Shown here: piece after piece, positions 1 to 9,808 of the stretch
Layout of the letters: each line of letters opens with the position of its first letter
Position numbering within the stretch: the first letter of the stretch is position 1
Assembly (NCBI GenBank): GCA_902566755.1
Contig: CACFJR010000009.1
Span: 1-39,738 of the forward strand
Direction: 5' to 3'
DNA from: an uncultured Pelagibacteraceae bacterium
Lineage (GTDB): Bacteria > Pseudomonadota > Alphaproteobacteria > Pelagibacterales > Pelagibacteraceae
DNA: 39,738 bases
Notes under the pieces: model-generated
Seen by the model: only the letters and a program-made list of their open reading frames with translations
Database searches by the model: none
Told to the model about the DNA's origin: nothing
Translations under genes and position numbers: made by a program

Positions 1-1
1 T

Positions 2-175
2 GCTGTTCAAAATTCGGATCTTGTTATTTTACACACTGAATGGAATGAATTTAAATCAATAAATTTTAAAAATTTAGTTAAGGGTAAAAAGTTTATTATT
101 TTTGATATGAGAAATTTGTATTCTTCTTTAAAAATTAAACAACAAGGTTTTAAATATTATAGTGTTGGAAAATAA
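2..175 (+). CDS. UDP-glucose/GDP-mannose dehydrogenase family protein, 3' end only
   Basis: This is the last 57 codons of a gene whose beginning lies left of the window; it ends in TAA at 173-175. The translated piece carries the pattern HTEWNEF followed by a hydrophobic strand and FDMRNLY, which is typical of the C-terminal UDP-binding domain of the UDP-glucose/GDP-mannose 6-dehydrogenase family. These NAD-dependent enzymes oxidise nucleotide sugars to uronic acids for envelope polysaccharides. Substrate choice (UDP-glucose or another sugar) cannot be read from this fragment. It converges on the RidA-family gene with three bases between the two stop codons. Confidence 0.75.
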   Translation, partial: AVQNSDLVILHTEWNEFKSINFKNLVKGKKFIIFDMRNLYSSLKIKQQGFKYYSVGK

Positions 176-178
176 TAT

Positions 179-640
179 TTATTTCAACTCAAATATTGCA
201 TCTACTTCTACCGAGACACCTAATGGTAAACTATTTGTGCTTACAGCGGCCCTAGTATGCATCCCAGTGTCCCCAAAAACTGAAGCTATTAGATCTGATG
301 CACCATTTAATACTTTAGGTTGATCTATAAATTCATCTGTTGAATTCACAAACCCTGTTAATTTTACACACGATTTAATTTTTGATAAATCATTATCACA
401 AGCTTTTTTTACTTGCGCAATAATACTTAACGCACATCTTTTGGCAGCATTATAACCAGCTTCTGTATCTAAATCTTTCCCAATTTTCCCTTTTATTAAC
501 TGACCACTTTCATCAATAGAAATTTGTCCAGAAACAAATAACATTTTTCCTGAAACTTTTGTCGCCACATAATTTCCAACGGGTGCTTTTGCTTCAGGAA
601 GATTTATTTTTAATTCCTTTATTTTTTCTTCATAACTCAT
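179..640 (-). CDS. RidA/YjgF/UK114-family protein (imine deaminase-like)
   Basis: The 153-residue product matches the longer subgroup of the RidA (YjgF/YER057c/UK114) family. These small trimeric proteins hydrolyse reactive enamine/imine intermediates released by PLP enzymes or act in related catabolic steps. The motif HTRAAV near residues 128-133, followed by NSLPLGVSVEVDAIF, is the family's C-terminal signature; Arg130 falls where archetypal RidA has the Arg needed for deamination. Its start overlaps the end of topA by four bases (ATGA), so it is probably translated with topA. The exact substrate is unknown; members of this subgroup are often annotated only as RidA family. Confidence 0.85.
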   Translation of the reverse strand: MSYEEKIKELKINLPEAKAPVGNYVATKVSGKMLFVSGQISIDESGQLIKGKIGKDLDTEAGYNAAKRCALSIIAQVKKACDNDLSKIKSCVKLTGFVNSTDEFIDQPKVLNGASDLIASVFGDTGMHTRAAVSTNSLPLGVSVEVDAIFELK

Positions 641-3216
641 TTTGATTTCTTTTTTTTTGATTTTTTCGTTTTATCGTATTCTTTCCGCTTCTCAATCAAT
701 ATCAAAGCTTCTTCCATTGTCAATTCTGTTGGATCCTTTTCTTCAGGAATAGTTGCATTAAGAGATTTATACTTTATGTAAGGCCCATATTGTCCCTTCA
801 TAACTCTTACAGGTTTTTTGTCTTCAGGATGTTCACCTAAATCTTTAATCATTGATGAGGACATTCTTCCAGGTTTTGCTTCAGATATCAAAGTTATAGC
901 TCTGTTTAAACCAATTGAAAATAATTCATCTACACTTTCAATTCTTGCGGATTTATTTTCACACTTTAAGTATGGTCCAAATCTACCAACATTTACTGTA
1001 ATTTCTTTTCCAATATCTGGATGAGTGCCTAAAATTTTAGGTAGAGAGCATAGATATTTTGCTTTTTCTAAATCTATATTTTCTATATCTAAACCTTTAG
1101 GAATCGAAACATTTTTTAATTTATTTTCCTCTTTCTTTGTTTTTCTTTTTTTTGTTTTTACTATTTCATCTTCTAATAATTCGTATTGCAAATAAGGACC
1201 AAATCTTCCATTTTTTAAATAAATTTCTTTATCATTATCATTTTTACCAATTAATTTAGGTTCTGCTAAATTTATTTGTTGAGATGCTTTAATCTTTGAA
1301 AGCGGTCTTGTAAACTTGCAATCTGGATAGTTAGAACAGCCAATAAATGCACCACCTCTAAAACTATTTTTTAAACTTAATGTGCCTTGACCAGAAACGC
1401 ATGTTTTGTTGTATAATTTGCAGTTTCTATCAATTTTACCATCATTATTTCTTTCAAATATTAGATCTCCCAAACTTTCATTTAACATATCAAGAACTTC
1501 TCTTGTTCTAATTTCTTTCACAGATGAAACATTTTTATTAAAGTCTTTCCAAAATTGATCTAATACGCTTAACCAGTTTTCTTTTCCTGAGGTTATGTCA
1601 TCTAATTGATCTTCTAATTTTGCAGTAAAGTCATAATCAACATATTTTGCAAAAAGTTTTTCAAGAAAAGCAGATAAAAGTTTTCCTCTATCAGTTGGGA
1701 AAAATCTTTTATTTACAACATCAGCATAACCTCTATTAGATATTACAGAAATAATACTTGCGTAAGTAGAGGGGCGACCAATACCTAATTCCTCTAATTT
1801 CTTAACTAAACTAGCCTCTGAATATCTTGGTGGTGGTTGCGTAAAATGTTGTTCATCTATAAAATCAGATATATTTACTTCTCCTTTTTCTACTTTGGGT
1901 AAAATATTTTCATCATTGTTATCATCATCTAAATTAATTACCTTCATAAAACCATCAAACACTATCGTTGAACCCGATGACTTGAAAATATGTTCATTGT
2001 TATTTGATTCAATAATGATTGTTTTTCTATCAAATTTTGCTGGCGTCATTTGTGAAGATAGAGCTCTTGACCAAATCAAGTTATATAATTTATTTTGATC
2101 TGAGCTTAAATATTTTTTCATTTTTTCAGGTGTATTGCTTATTTCTGTTGGTCTAATAGCTTCATGAGCCTCTTGCGCATTTTTTGCCTTTTTACCCGAG
2201 TAATTAATTGGTTGATCAGGTAAATATTCATTACCAAAGTTATCACTTATAAAGTTTCTAAAAACTGGCAAGGCTTCTTTAGATATATTGGTACCATCTG
2301 TTCGCATGTAAGTGATTAATCCTTTAGTTTCACCTTCAATTTCAATACCTTGATATAGCCTTTGAGCAATTTGCATTGTTCTTGAGGCACCAAAACCAAG
2401 CTTACTAGATGCTGACTGTTGTAATGTTGAAGTTGTAAAAGGTCCAGAAGGATTTCTAGAATATATTTTTGATGTAATATCTGTAATTTTATATTTATCG
2501 TTTTTTATATTTTCTATTGCTTGATTAATATCGTTTTTGTTTTTGAAACTAAATTTTTCAATTTTTTTATTATCAATTTGAAAAATATTCGATATTATTA
2601 AATTTCGATCACTTGTTTTAAAATTTACTTTTAAAGACCAAAATTCCTCAGGTTTAAATATTTCGATTTCATGTTCTCTTTCAGTTAAAAGTCTTAGAGC
2701 AACAGATTGTACTCTACCCGCTGATTTAGATCCTGGAAGTTTAGTCCAAAGTATGGGAGAAATATTAAAGCCCACCAAATAATCCAAGGCACGTCTTGCC
2801 ATATAAGCATTTACAAGATCAGATTCTATTTCTCTTGGATTTTCTATTCCATTTGTTACTGCCTTTTTAGTTATTTCATTAAAAACAACTCTTTCAATTT
2901 TTTTGTCCTTAAGTAATTTTTTTTCATTTAAAAATTCTTTAACATGCCATGCAATTGCTTCACCTTCTCTGTCAGGGTCTGTAGCAAGTATTATTTTTTT
3001 AGAATCTTTTGCCACATCGGAAATTTCTTTTAAATATTTTTTAGAAAAACTATCAATTTCCCAAATCATCTTAAATTCATTTTCAGGATCTACAGAGCCA
3101 TTCTTAGATGGAAGATCTCTGATATGTCCATAACTAGCTAGGACTGTATAATCATTTCCTAAGTATTTATTTATTGTTTTTGCTTTAGCGGGACTTTCAA
3201 CAATTACTAGATTCAT
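637..3216 (-). CDS. topA: DNA topoisomerase I (type IA)
   Basis: The 859-residue product is a full-length bacterial topoisomerase I, which relaxes negative supercoils by transient single-strand cleavage. The N-terminal TOPRIM domain begins NLVIVESPAKAKTI and contains the acidic DPDREGEAIAWH motif. The active-site tyrosine lies in GLITYMRTDG (about residue 305). A zinc-ribbon-like segment with FIGCSNYPDC follows near residue 630, although its first cysteine pair is spaced unusually (CKLYNKTC). Three C-terminal glycine/aromatic repeats (GRFGPYLQY, GRFGPYLKC, GQYGPYIKY) and a Lys-rich tail complete it. It lies downstream of plsY with a 36-base gap; dprA, often found between these genes in Alphaproteobacteria, is absent here. 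Confidence 0.96.
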   Translation of the reverse strand: MNLVIVESPAKAKTINKYLGNDYTVLASYGHIRDLPSKNGSVDPENEFKMIWEIDSFSKKYLKEISDVAKDSKKIILATDPDREGEAIAWHVKEFLNEKKLLKDKKIERVVFNEITKKAVTNGIENPREIESDLVNAYMARRALDYLVGFNISPILWTKLPGSKSAGRVQSVALRLLTEREHEIEIFKPEEFWSLKVNFKTSDRNLIISNIFQIDNKKIEKFSFKNKNDINQAIENIKNDKYKITDITSKIYSRNPSGPFTTSTLQQSASSKLGFGASRTMQIAQRLYQGIEIEGETKGLITYMRTDGTNISKEALPVFRNFISDNFGNEYLPDQPINYSGKKAKNAQEAHEAIRPTEISNTPEKMKKYLSSDQNKLYNLIWSRALSSQMTPAKFDRKTIIIESNNNEHIFKSSGSTIVFDGFMKVINLDDDNNDENILPKVEKGEVNISDFIDEQHFTQPPPRYSEASLVKKLEELGIGRPSTYASIISVISNRGYADVVNKRFFPTDRGKLLSAFLEKLFAKYVDYDFTAKLEDQLDDITSGKENWLSVLDQFWKDFNKNVSSVKEIRTREVLDMLNESLGDLIFERNNDGKIDRNCKLYNKTCVSGQGTLSLKNSFRGGAFIGCSNYPDCKFTRPLSKIKASQQINLAEPKLIGKNDNDKEIYLKNGRFGPYLQYELLEDEIVKTKKRKTKKEENKLKNVSIPKGLDIENIDLEKAKYLCSLPKILGTHPDIGKEITVNVGRFGPYLKCENKSARIESVDELFSIGLNRAITLISEAKPGRMSSSMIKDLGEHPEDKKPVRVMKGQYGPYIKYKSLNATIPEEKDPTELTMEEALILIEKRKEYDKTKKSKKKKSK

Positions 3217-3252
3217 GTAAACAAAAAATCATAAATAAGATTGATAGTCAAA

Positions 3253-3840
3253 TTAATAAATTTTTGATTTAGATTCTGTATTATTTCTCAAGCGTTTTAT
3301 ATTTTCTCTATGTGTAAAAAAAATCAAAATGAACATCATAAAGTAAAAATAGTAGTCAGAATTAGAATTATAAAAAAATTGAAAAATTGGAATTGTTAAA
3401 CTTGCAAGTAGAGAACTTAATGATGAAAATTTAAAGAATATAAAAATAGAAATCCAGACGACTCCAAAAATTAAAGCACTATAAATATCCAAACAACAAA
3501 GAATTCCAAGATAAGAAGCAACACCTTTACCACCTTTAAATTTTAACCAAATTGGAAAAACGTGTCCTATAAAAATTGACAATGCAGATATATATAAATA
3601 ATCGTTCATGAAAAATTTTATATATAAAATTGGAAGAACAGCTTTTAATATGTCGAGGACCAAAGTTGAGTAACCTAAAATTTTGTTACCAGCTCTTAAT
3701 ACATTTGTTGCACCAATATTACCAGATCCTATTTCACGGATATCTTTTTTTAAAAAAATTTTAGTTAAAAGTAATCCAAAGGGTATGGATCCAAATAAAT
3801 AACTTACTAGTATAATTAAAAATAATTCAAAATTTAACAT
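3253..3840 (-). CDS. plsY: Glycerol-3-phosphate acyltransferase PlsY
   Basis: This 195-residue polytopic membrane protein transfers an acyl group from acyl-phosphate to glycerol-3-phosphate, the first step of phospholipid synthesis. The family signatures are visible: YLFGSIPFG in the first membrane segment, SGNIGATNVLR in the first cytoplasmic loop, and GHVFPIWLKFKGGKGVA in the middle. About five hydrophobic segments are apparent, as expected, and the length is normal. Its start overlaps the end of the pyrC-like gene by seven bases, implying co-translation in the ruvX-pyrB-pyrC-plsY-topA block. Confidence 0.95.
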   Translation of the reverse strand: MLNFELFLIILVSYLFGSIPFGLLLTKIFLKKDIREIGSGNIGATNVLRAGNKILGYSTLVLDILKAVLPILYIKFFMNDYLYISALSIFIGHVFPIWLKFKGGKGVASYLGILCCLDIYSALIFGVVWISIFIFFKFSSLSSLLASLTIPIFQFFYNSNSDYYFYFMMFILIFFTHRENIKRLRNNTESKSKIY

Positions 3841-5120
3841 TTATATAGTTCTACGCCTTTAATAAATGTATTAAGCACTTTACCTTGAAGTTTTTTATCC
3901 TCGATGCATGTATTTTTAGATTTACTGATCATATTTTCTTTTTTTACTATCCAAGGTTTAAATAAATCGACTATACAAAAGTCAGCGTCATTTCCTATAG
4001 ATAAACTTCCCTTATCTATCTTTAATATTTTTGCAGGATTACTTGTTAAACACTGAATTATTTTAGATAGTTTTAAAGACTCATTGTGAAATAACTCTAA
4101 CGCGAGGGATAATAAAGTTTCTATACCTGATGCTCCAGTTGCAGCCTGTGAGAAAGTTAATCTTTTTGACTCTTCATCTTCAGGTTTGTGATCTGAAACT
4201 ATGACTTCAATTAAATCTTGATTAATACCTTTTATTAATGAAAGTCTGTCATCCTCTGTTCGAAGTGGTGGAGAAAGTTTTAAAAAAGTTCTAAAATCTC
4301 CAATATCATTTTCGTTAAGTGATAAGTTGTTAATAGAAACTCCAGTTGTAAAGGTTACGTTATCTTTACTACGTTTGATTACTTCCAAAGATTTTGCTGA
4401 AGATATTTGTGAAATATGATATCTGCAATTATAATCCTGAAGTAAACTTAAGTCTCTTTCAACAATTATTTTCTCTGCGTAATCTGGTATTCCGTGTAGG
4501 CCCAATTTAGTCGCGATAATCCCATCATTAACCTGACCGTTTTTTGCTAATTCGAAATCTTCAGCATGTTGTATGATTAAAGAGTTCAAATCGTAAGCAG
4601 ATTTCATTATTCTAGACATTACCCTTGTGTTTTGAATTGTTTTTATTCCATCTGTGAAACCAATTATTCCTTTTTTTTGTAAAAGGCCGAACTCATTCAT
4701 ATTATTACCTTCAAGATTTTTAGTTAAGGTAGCTGTTGGATATATATTTATTTTTGATTTATCTCGTCCTCTCCTTTTTAAAAAATCAACCATTGAAACG
4801 TTATCTATAACAGGCGAAGTATTAGGCATTGTGACAACAGATGTAACCCCACCTGCTAATGCGGCATTACTTAATGTTTTAAAATTCTCTTTATACTCAA
4901 AGCCAGGCTCCCCAACAAAAACCCTCATATCGATTAAACCCGGAAATATATATTTTTCTTTGAGATCTATGAATTTTTCACGTGAGGGAATATTATTTTT
5001 ATTTACTTTTTTTCCTATTGCCTCAATTTTTCCATTCTCATTAATAATTAAACCACCTAATCCCTCCACAGAATTAGCTGGATCAACTATGTTTGCATTT
5101 AAAAAATATTGTTTCTTCAT
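3834..5120 (-). CDS. pyrC: Dihydroorotase-like protein, probably non-catalytic (PyrX type)
   Basis: The 428-residue protein has the amidohydrolase fold of class I dihydroorotase ([25 protein letters not shown], late hydrophobic strands). The usual DxHxHxREPG metal- and substrate-binding motif reads [10 protein letters not shown] at residues 64-73, so both metal histidines and the adjacent substrate Arg position are changed (Arg, Phe, Gly). By family knowledge such proteins, found next to pyrB in many proteobacteria, are inactive and serve as a structural partner of aspartate transcarbamoylase. Its start overlaps the end of pyrB by four bases, consistent with a complex. If it is inactive, a separate active dihydroorotase must exist elsewhere in the genome. 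Confidence 0.88.
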   Translation of the reverse strand: MKKQYFLNANIVDPANSVEGLGGLIINENGKIEAIGKKVNKNNIPSREKFIDLKEKYIFPGLIDMRVFVGEPGFEYKENFKTLSNAALAGGVTSVVTMPNTSPVIDNVSMVDFLKRRGRDKSKINIYPTATLTKNLEGNNMNEFGLLQKKGIIGFTDGIKTIQNTRVMSRIMKSAYDLNSLIIQHAEDFELAKNGQVNDGIIATKLGLHGIPDYAEKIIVERDLSLLQDYNCRYHISQISSAKSLEVIKRSKDNVTFTTGVSINNLSLNENDIGDFRTFLKLSPPLRTEDDRLSLIKGINQDLIEVIVSDHKPEDEESKRLTFSQAATGASGIETLLSLALELFHNESLKLSKIIQCLTSNPAKILKIDKGSLSIGNDADFCIVDLFKPWIVKKENMISKSKNTCIEDKKLQGKVLNTFIKGVELYKC

Positions 5121-6058
5121 TTTTCACAAAAAATTTTTAAACAAGCCATTCTTACCGCAACACCTAACTCAACCTGTTCTTTGATTACGCTTTTATTTAT
5201 ATCGTCAGCAAGTTTGGTATCAATTTCAATACCTCTATTCATTGGTCCAGGATGCATTATTATTGCATCTTTCTTTGCTTTTTCTAGTTTGTCAGGAGTT
5301 AAGCCATAATACTCATAATATTCTCTATTTGACGACAAAAATGAACTACTCATCCTCTCATTTTGTAACCTTAACATCATAACTATATCGCAATCTTTTA
5401 CACCTTCTTTCATATTTGAAAATGTTTTAACTCCAAATTTTTCAATATCCTTTGGCATGAGATTTGTTGGGGCAACTATATTGACCTCAGCGCCTAACAT
5501 GTTTAACAAAAAAATATTTGATCTAGCTACTCTTGAGTGTAAAATGTCTCCACAAATAGCAATTCGCAAACCTTCAATTTTTTTCTTTTTTTCAATTATT
5601 GTAAGCGCATCTAGCAAAGCTTGCGTTGGATGCTCACGTCTACCATCACCAGCATTTAAAACTGAACAATTTACTTTCTGTGAAAGAAGGTTTGATGCAC
5701 CACTATCTTGATGTCTAACTACTATAATATCTGGGTGCATTGCATTTAGTGTCATTGCAGTGTCGATTAATGTTTCACCTTTTTTAATAGCAGAATTAGT
5801 TATATTCATCGACATAACATCTGCACCAAGTCTTTTTCCAGCTAGTTCAAAAGAACTTTGGGTCCTCGTTGAAGGTTCAAAAAAAAGATTTATTTGAGTT
5901 TTTCCTCTAAGAATATCTAACTTTTTGTTTTTACTTTTATTAAGTGAAATAAATTTCTTTGCTTCATCTAAGATAAGTTTTACATCTGAAATAGAAAGAT
6001 CTTGGATACCTAGTAGGTGTTTTTGTGAAATTTTAATAGCGTTATTGTTTATAGCCAT
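5117..6058 (-). CDS. pyrB: Aspartate carbamoyltransferase catalytic chain
   Basis: PyrB condenses carbamoyl phosphate and aspartate, the first committed step of pyrimidine synthesis. The carbamoyl-phosphate motif [15 protein letters not shown] is near the N-terminus, followed by [12 protein letters not shown] and a late [11 protein letters not shown] segment. I chose the ATG at 6056-6058, giving 313 residues starting [18 protein letters not shown], because homologues begin about there. An in-frame ATG at 6097 would add 13 residues without family support. The reading frame follows ruvX and overlaps the dihydroorotase-like gene by four bases. No pyrI regulatory subunit is adjacent, as expected for the class paired with a PyrC-like partner. 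Confidence 0.93.
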   Translation of the reverse strand: MAINNNAIKISQKHLLGIQDLSISDVKLILDEAKKFISLNKSKNKKLDILRGKTQINLFFEPSTRTQSSFELAGKRLGADVMSMNITNSAIKKGETLIDTAMTLNAMHPDIIVVRHQDSGASNLLSQKVNCSVLNAGDGRREHPTQALLDALTIIEKKKKIEGLRIAICGDILHSRVARSNIFLLNMLGAEVNIVAPTNLMPKDIEKFGVKTFSNMKEGVKDCDIVMMLRLQNERMSSSFLSSNREYYEYYGLTPDKLEKAKKDAIIMHPGPMNRGIEIDTKLADDINKSVIKEQVELGVAVRMACLKIFCEK

Positions 6059-6099
6059 TAAAACCAACTCTATAGCTTTAAAGCATTGATATTGCAAGC

Positions 6100-6555
6100 T
6101 TAATTATTTAAAAATTCAATCGCTCCCTGCAATATAAACGTTGCTGCATTTTCATCTATTTTTTGAACTCTTTTAGATACATTAATGTCTAATTGACTTG
6201 ATATCTTAAAGGCACCTACAGTTGATAATCTCTCATCCCATAAAGCCACAGGTGTATTTGTTTTACTCTCAATCATCTTAGCTTTGTCTAAAGCTGATTG
6301 AGAAGAGGGGCCTTTACTTCCATCCATATTCAATGGATTTCCTACAACAATAGCCTTTATGTCTTCTTGATTAATTATTTCTAAAAGTTCAGTGATAAAA
6401 TTTTCATGATCAATATATTCTATAGTTTTAAAAGGAGTCGCTATAATTCGTTTATGATCACAGATTGAAACACCTATTCTCTTTTTTCCAAGATCTAAAC
6501 CAATTAACCTTGCGTTTTTATCAATTTTAGACTTGAGTTCCTTTAAAGTGATCAT
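6100..6555 (-). CDS. ruvX: Putative pre-16S rRNA nuclease / Holliday junction resolvase YqgF
   Basis: The 151-residue product belongs to the YqgF/RuvX family, an RNase H-like fold implicated in 16S rRNA 5'-end maturation and proposed as a Holliday junction resolvase. The first catalytic strand [15 protein letters not shown] begins near residue 19, [11 protein letters not shown] lies in the middle, and the acidic WDERLST motif follows near residue 106, all at family spacing. It is the first gene of the leftward block and is divergent from gatC, with only 50 bases between the two start codons. The order gatC / ruvX-pyrB is common in Alphaproteobacteria. Confidence 0.93.
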   Translation of the reverse strand: MITLKELKSKIDKNARLIGLDLGKKRIGVSICDHKRIIATPFKTIEYIDHENFITELLEIINQEDIKAIVVGNPLNMDGSKGPSSQSALDKAKMIESKTNTPVALWDERLSTVGAFKISSQLDINVSKRVQKIDENAATFILQGAIEFLNN

Positions 6556-6570
6556 ATTGTTTTTTTCTAA

Positions 6571-6576
6571 TATAAT
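6571..6576 (+). promoter_or_regulatory. Possible -10 element for the gatCAB operon
   Basis: The hexamer TATAAT lies 29 bases before the gatC start codon in the 50-base divergent gap between ruvX and gatC. It is a perfect match to the sigma-70 -10 consensus, but I see no convincing -35 box at 16-18 bases upstream, and AT-rich DNA gives such matches by chance. Confidence 0.3.
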
Positions 6577-6605
6577 GATATTTTTCCTTTAAATTTAATT
6601 ATCAT

Positions 6606-6893
6606 ATGAGCATAAATCTTAAAACAATTAAACATATAGCAAAATTATCAAGAATATCCATAGATGATAAAAAAGCAAAAGAACTTGAAAAAGATCTAAA
6701 TTCTATTTTTGAATTTATCGAAACGCTAAATAAAGTCGATACTAAAAAAGTTGAACCACTGACATCAATTGCAGAAACATCGTTGAAATTAAGAGGCGAT
6801 GTGGTCAAAACAAAAAATATAAGAGAAAAAATCTTAAAAAATTCACCAGACGAAAATAAAGATTTTTTTGTCGTACCAAAGGTTGTAGAATGA
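6606..6893 (+). CDS. gatC: Glutamyl/aspartyl-tRNA amidotransferase subunit C
   Basis: The 95-residue product is GatC, the small stabilising subunit of the GatCAB amidotransferase that converts misacylated Glu-tRNA(Gln) and/or Asp-tRNA(Asn) to the correct amide forms. The N-terminus pattern [15 protein letters not shown] and the [16 protein letters not shown] helix are typical, and LRGDVV is the usual C-terminal signature. It leads a gatC-gatA-gatB operon; its stop overlaps the gatA start by four bases (ATGA). Confidence 0.94.
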   Translation: MSINLKTIKHIAKLSRISIDDKKAKELEKDLNSIFEFIETLNKVDTKKVEPLTSIAETSLKLRGDVVKTKNIREKILKNSPDENKDFFVVPKVVE

Positions 6894-8347
6894 GTGATAT
6901 AATAAATCTTACTTTATCAGCTTTAATTGATAAAATTAAAAATAAAGAATTATCTTCCCAAGAAATTACAAAAGCATATATTGCTAGAGCTGAAAAATCG
7001 AAAGATTTGAATACATACATCACTACCGATTTTGAAAATGCAATTGAAAAAGCCAAAAAATTTGACGAAAAAGGAAATTTTGATTACGAGCTCCCTGGAG
7101 TTCCTCTTGCAGTTAAAGATCTTTTTTGTACCAATAATCTAAAGACAACAGCTGGAAGTAAAATACTTTCAAATTTTATTCCTAGTTACGAGTCCACTGT
7201 AACCCAGCATTTATGGGATGAAGGGGCTATTTTACTTGGAAAACTCAATTGTGATGAATTTGCAATGGGTTCATCAAATGAAACTAGTTTCTTTGGAAAT
7301 GTTGAAAGTCCAGTTGGTAAAAAAGTTGTGCCAGGTGGGTCATCAGGCGGATCAGCTTCAGCGCTTGCAGCTAAATTGACACCAGCAACTATTGGAACTG
7401 ATACCGGTGGTTCAATAAGACAACCAGCTTCTTTTACTGGCACCGTAGGTTTAAAACCAACGTATGGTAGTTGTTCTCGATATGGTATTGTTGCATTTGC
7501 TTCTTCGTTAGATCAAGCAGGACCAATGACCCAGGATGTGTCAGATGCTGCATTAATGTTAGATGTTATAAGTAAGTACGACTTAAAAGATTCAACTTCG
7601 GTAAATTTTAAAAGAGGTGATTATTTCAAATCGTTAAGTTCCAATATTAAAGGAAAAAAAATTGGTATTCCAAAAGAATACAGAGTTGATGGCATGCCCA
7701 AGGAGATTGAAAGTTTATGGCAAGATGGAATTACTTTATTAAAAAAATTAGGAGCTAAAATTATTGATATATCTTTACCTCACACTAAGTACGCATTGCC
7801 TGCTTATTATATAGTTGCACCAGCTGAAGCATCTTCTAACCTAGCTAGGTATGATGGAGTAAAGTACGGATATCGTTCTCAGGGAGAAAATCTGATCAGT
7901 ATGTATGAAAACACAAGATCAGAAGGTTTTGGTGATGAAGTAAAAAGAAGAATAATGATTGGAACATATGTTTTGTCATCTGGTTATTATGATGCCTATT
8001 ATTTAAAAGCACAAAAAATTAGAAGATTAATCAAAAATGATTTTGATGAAGCTTATAAATCTGTAGATGCAATTTTAACTCCTTCCACACCTAGTTCGGC
8101 CTTCAATATTGGTGACAAAACAGATGATCCTGTATCAATGTATCTAAATGATATCTTTACAGTGCCAGTGAATTTGTCAGGACTGCCAGCTATATCTATT
8201 CCAGCAGGTAAAGATAAAAATAATTACCCTTTAGGCTTACAATTAATAGGCAAAGCATTTGAAGAACAGAATTTATTAAATATTTCATATTCAATGGAAA
8301 AAGAATTAAGTTTCAAAAACAATTTGCAGGATTGGTGGATTAAATGA
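6890..8347 (+). CDS. gatA: Glutamyl/aspartyl-tRNA amidotransferase subunit A
   Basis: GatA is the glutaminase subunit, an amidase-signature enzyme that releases ammonia from glutamine for channelling to GatB. The Ser-cisSer-Lys triad can be placed: Lys76 in PLAVKDLFC, Ser151 in [11 protein letters not shown] and Ser175 in [13 protein letters not shown], with the family's spacings of 75 and 24 residues. The length of 485 residues is normal. Four-base overlaps with gatC upstream and gatB downstream indicate translational coupling of the three subunits. Confidence 0.97.
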   Translation: MSDIINLTLSALIDKIKNKELSSQEITKAYIARAEKSKDLNTYITTDFENAIEKAKKFDEKGNFDYELPGVPLAVKDLFCTNNLKTTAGSKILSNFIPSYESTVTQHLWDEGAILLGKLNCDEFAMGSSNETSFFGNVESPVGKKVVPGGSSGGSASALAAKLTPATIGTDTGGSIRQPASFTGTVGLKPTYGSCSRYGIVAFASSLDQAGPMTQDVSDAALMLDVISKYDLKDSTSVNFKRGDYFKSLSSNIKGKKIGIPKEYRVDGMPKEIESLWQDGITLLKKLGAKIIDISLPHTKYALPAYYIVAPAEASSNLARYDGVKYGYRSQGENLISMYENTRSEGFGDEVKRRIMIGTYVLSSGYYDAYYLKAQKIRRLIKNDFDEAYKSVDAILTPSTPSSAFNIGDKTDDPVSMYLNDIFTVPVNLSGLPAISIPAGKDKNNYPLGLQLIGKAFEEQNLLNISYSMEKELSFKNNLQDWWIK

Positions 8348-9807
8348 GTAAAAATAATGAATATTTAATAAAGAGAGGTAATTCAGAATACGAAGTTATA
8401 ATTGGTTTAGAAGTTCATGCTCAAGTTCTTTCAAAATCGAAGCTATTTTCTGACTCTCCTACAAACTTTGGTGCAGAACCTAATACCCAGGTGAGTTTGG
8501 TAGATGCTGCATTTCCTGGAATGCTACCAGTAATAAATGAATTTTGTATAAAGCAAGCAGTAAAAACGGGTATAGGTCTCAATGCAGCGATAAATAAAAA
8601 ATCAATTTTTGATAGGAAAAACTATTTTTATGCTGATTTACCACAAGGATATCAAATATCTCAATACAAAGATCCAATAGTTGGTGAAGGTTCAATTTTA
8701 TTAGATTTACCAGATGGAGAAAAAAAAGTTGGTATTGAAAGGCTGCATTTAGAGCAAGATGCAGGAAAAAGTATTCATGACATTGATCCCCAAAACACTC
8801 TCGTAGACTTAAATAGATCTGGAGTTGCCCTTATGGAAATAGTAAGCAAACCAGACTTAAGATCTCCGGAGGAAGTAAATTTATACATCAAAAAACTTAG
8901 ATCAATTATGAGATATCTTGGAACTTGTGATGGAAATATGCAAGAAGGATCTTTAAGAGCTGATGTGAATGTTTCAATCAGAAAGATAGGGGATAAAAAG
9001 TTAGGCACAAGATGTGAAATTAAAAACGTCAATTCTATAAAATTTATGCAAATGGCAATTGAATATGAAGCAAACCGTCAAGCTGATATATTAGAAGAGG
9101 GAGGCTCTATTGATCAAGAAACTCGTCTTTTTGATACTAAAAAAAATGAGACTAGATCGATGAGATCAAAAGAAGATGCTCACGATTATAGATACTTTCC
9201 TGATCCTGACTTGTTACCACTTGAATTAACTGACGATTTCATATCAAAAATAAAAAAGGAAATACCTGAACTTCCCGATGAAAAGAAAAAAAGATTTGTA
9301 GATAAGTTTAAATTAACTCCATACGAGGCAAATATATTGGTATCTGATATTGAAACATCAAAATATTTTGAAGATGTAATTAAAAATTCAGATATTAAGC
9401 TAGCAACAAACTGGATAACAGGTGAATTATTTGCATTACTTAATGATAGAAATTTAGAAATATCACAAAGTCCTATTTCATCTAAAAATTTATCATCTTT
9501 AATTAACTTGATTAAGGATAGTACTATTTCTGGTAAAATTGCAAAAACAGTTTTTGAAATAATGGCAAATGAAAGTAAAGATCCAAAAAGCATTATTGAC
9601 GAAAAGGGATTGAAACAACAAAGCGACCCTAAAGAAATTGAAAAAATTGTAGATGATGTAATTAAAGAAAATCCTAAAAATGTTGAATTATTTAAATCCG
9701 GTAAAGATAAATTATTTGGTTTTTTTGTTGGTCAAGTTATGAAAAAGACAGATGGCAAAGCCAATCCTAAGTTAGTAAATGATATTTTAAAGAAAAAATT
9801 GAACTAG
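8344..9807 (+). CDS. gatB: Aspartyl/glutamyl-tRNA amidotransferase subunit B
   Basis: GatB binds the misacylated tRNA, phosphorylates the side chain and transfers ammonia. The 487-residue product begins with the characteristic [20 protein letters not shown] segment, and [13 protein letters not shown] and [10 protein letters not shown] appear at expected places. The C-terminal tail domain (GatB/YqeY) is complete, with the [17 protein letters not shown] signature. The downstream methyltransferase gene starts one base after its stop, so it is probably in the same transcript. Confidence 0.97.
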   Translation: MSKNNEYLIKRGNSEYEVIIGLEVHAQVLSKSKLFSDSPTNFGAEPNTQVSLVDAAFPGMLPVINEFCIKQAVKTGIGLNAAINKKSIFDRKNYFYADLPQGYQISQYKDPIVGEGSILLDLPDGEKKVGIERLHLEQDAGKSIHDIDPQNTLVDLNRSGVALMEIVSKPDLRSPEEVNLYIKKLRSIMRYLGTCDGNMQEGSLRADVNVSIRKIGDKKLGTRCEIKNVNSIKFMQMAIEYEANRQADILEEGGSIDQETRLFDTKKNETRSMRSKEDAHDYRYFPDPDLLPLELTDDFISKIKKEIPELPDEKKKRFVDKFKLTPYEANILVSDIETSKYFEDVIKNSDIKLATNWITGELFALLNDRNLEISQSPISSKNLSSLINLIKDSTISGKIAKTVFEIMANESKDPKSIIDEKGLKQQSDPKEIEKIVDDVIKENPKNVELFKSGKDKLFGFFVGQVMKKTDGKANPKLVNDILKKKLN

Positions 9808-9808
9808 C

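Noticed and set aside
818..1024. Open frame on the + strand inside topA
   Set aside because: It lies wholly within topA on the opposite strand, has no family features and is a shadow of that gene's coding constraint.
4654..5184. A 176-codon + strand frame opposite the dihydroorotase-like gene
   Set aside because: It is long by chance in the antisense of a real gene; the opposite strand has clear amidohydrolase homology, and this frame has neither a start context nor recognisable motifs.
6059..6097. Thirteen-residue N-terminal extension of pyrB
   Set aside because: Homologues start near MAINN-like residues and there is no better ribosome binding site at the upstream ATG.
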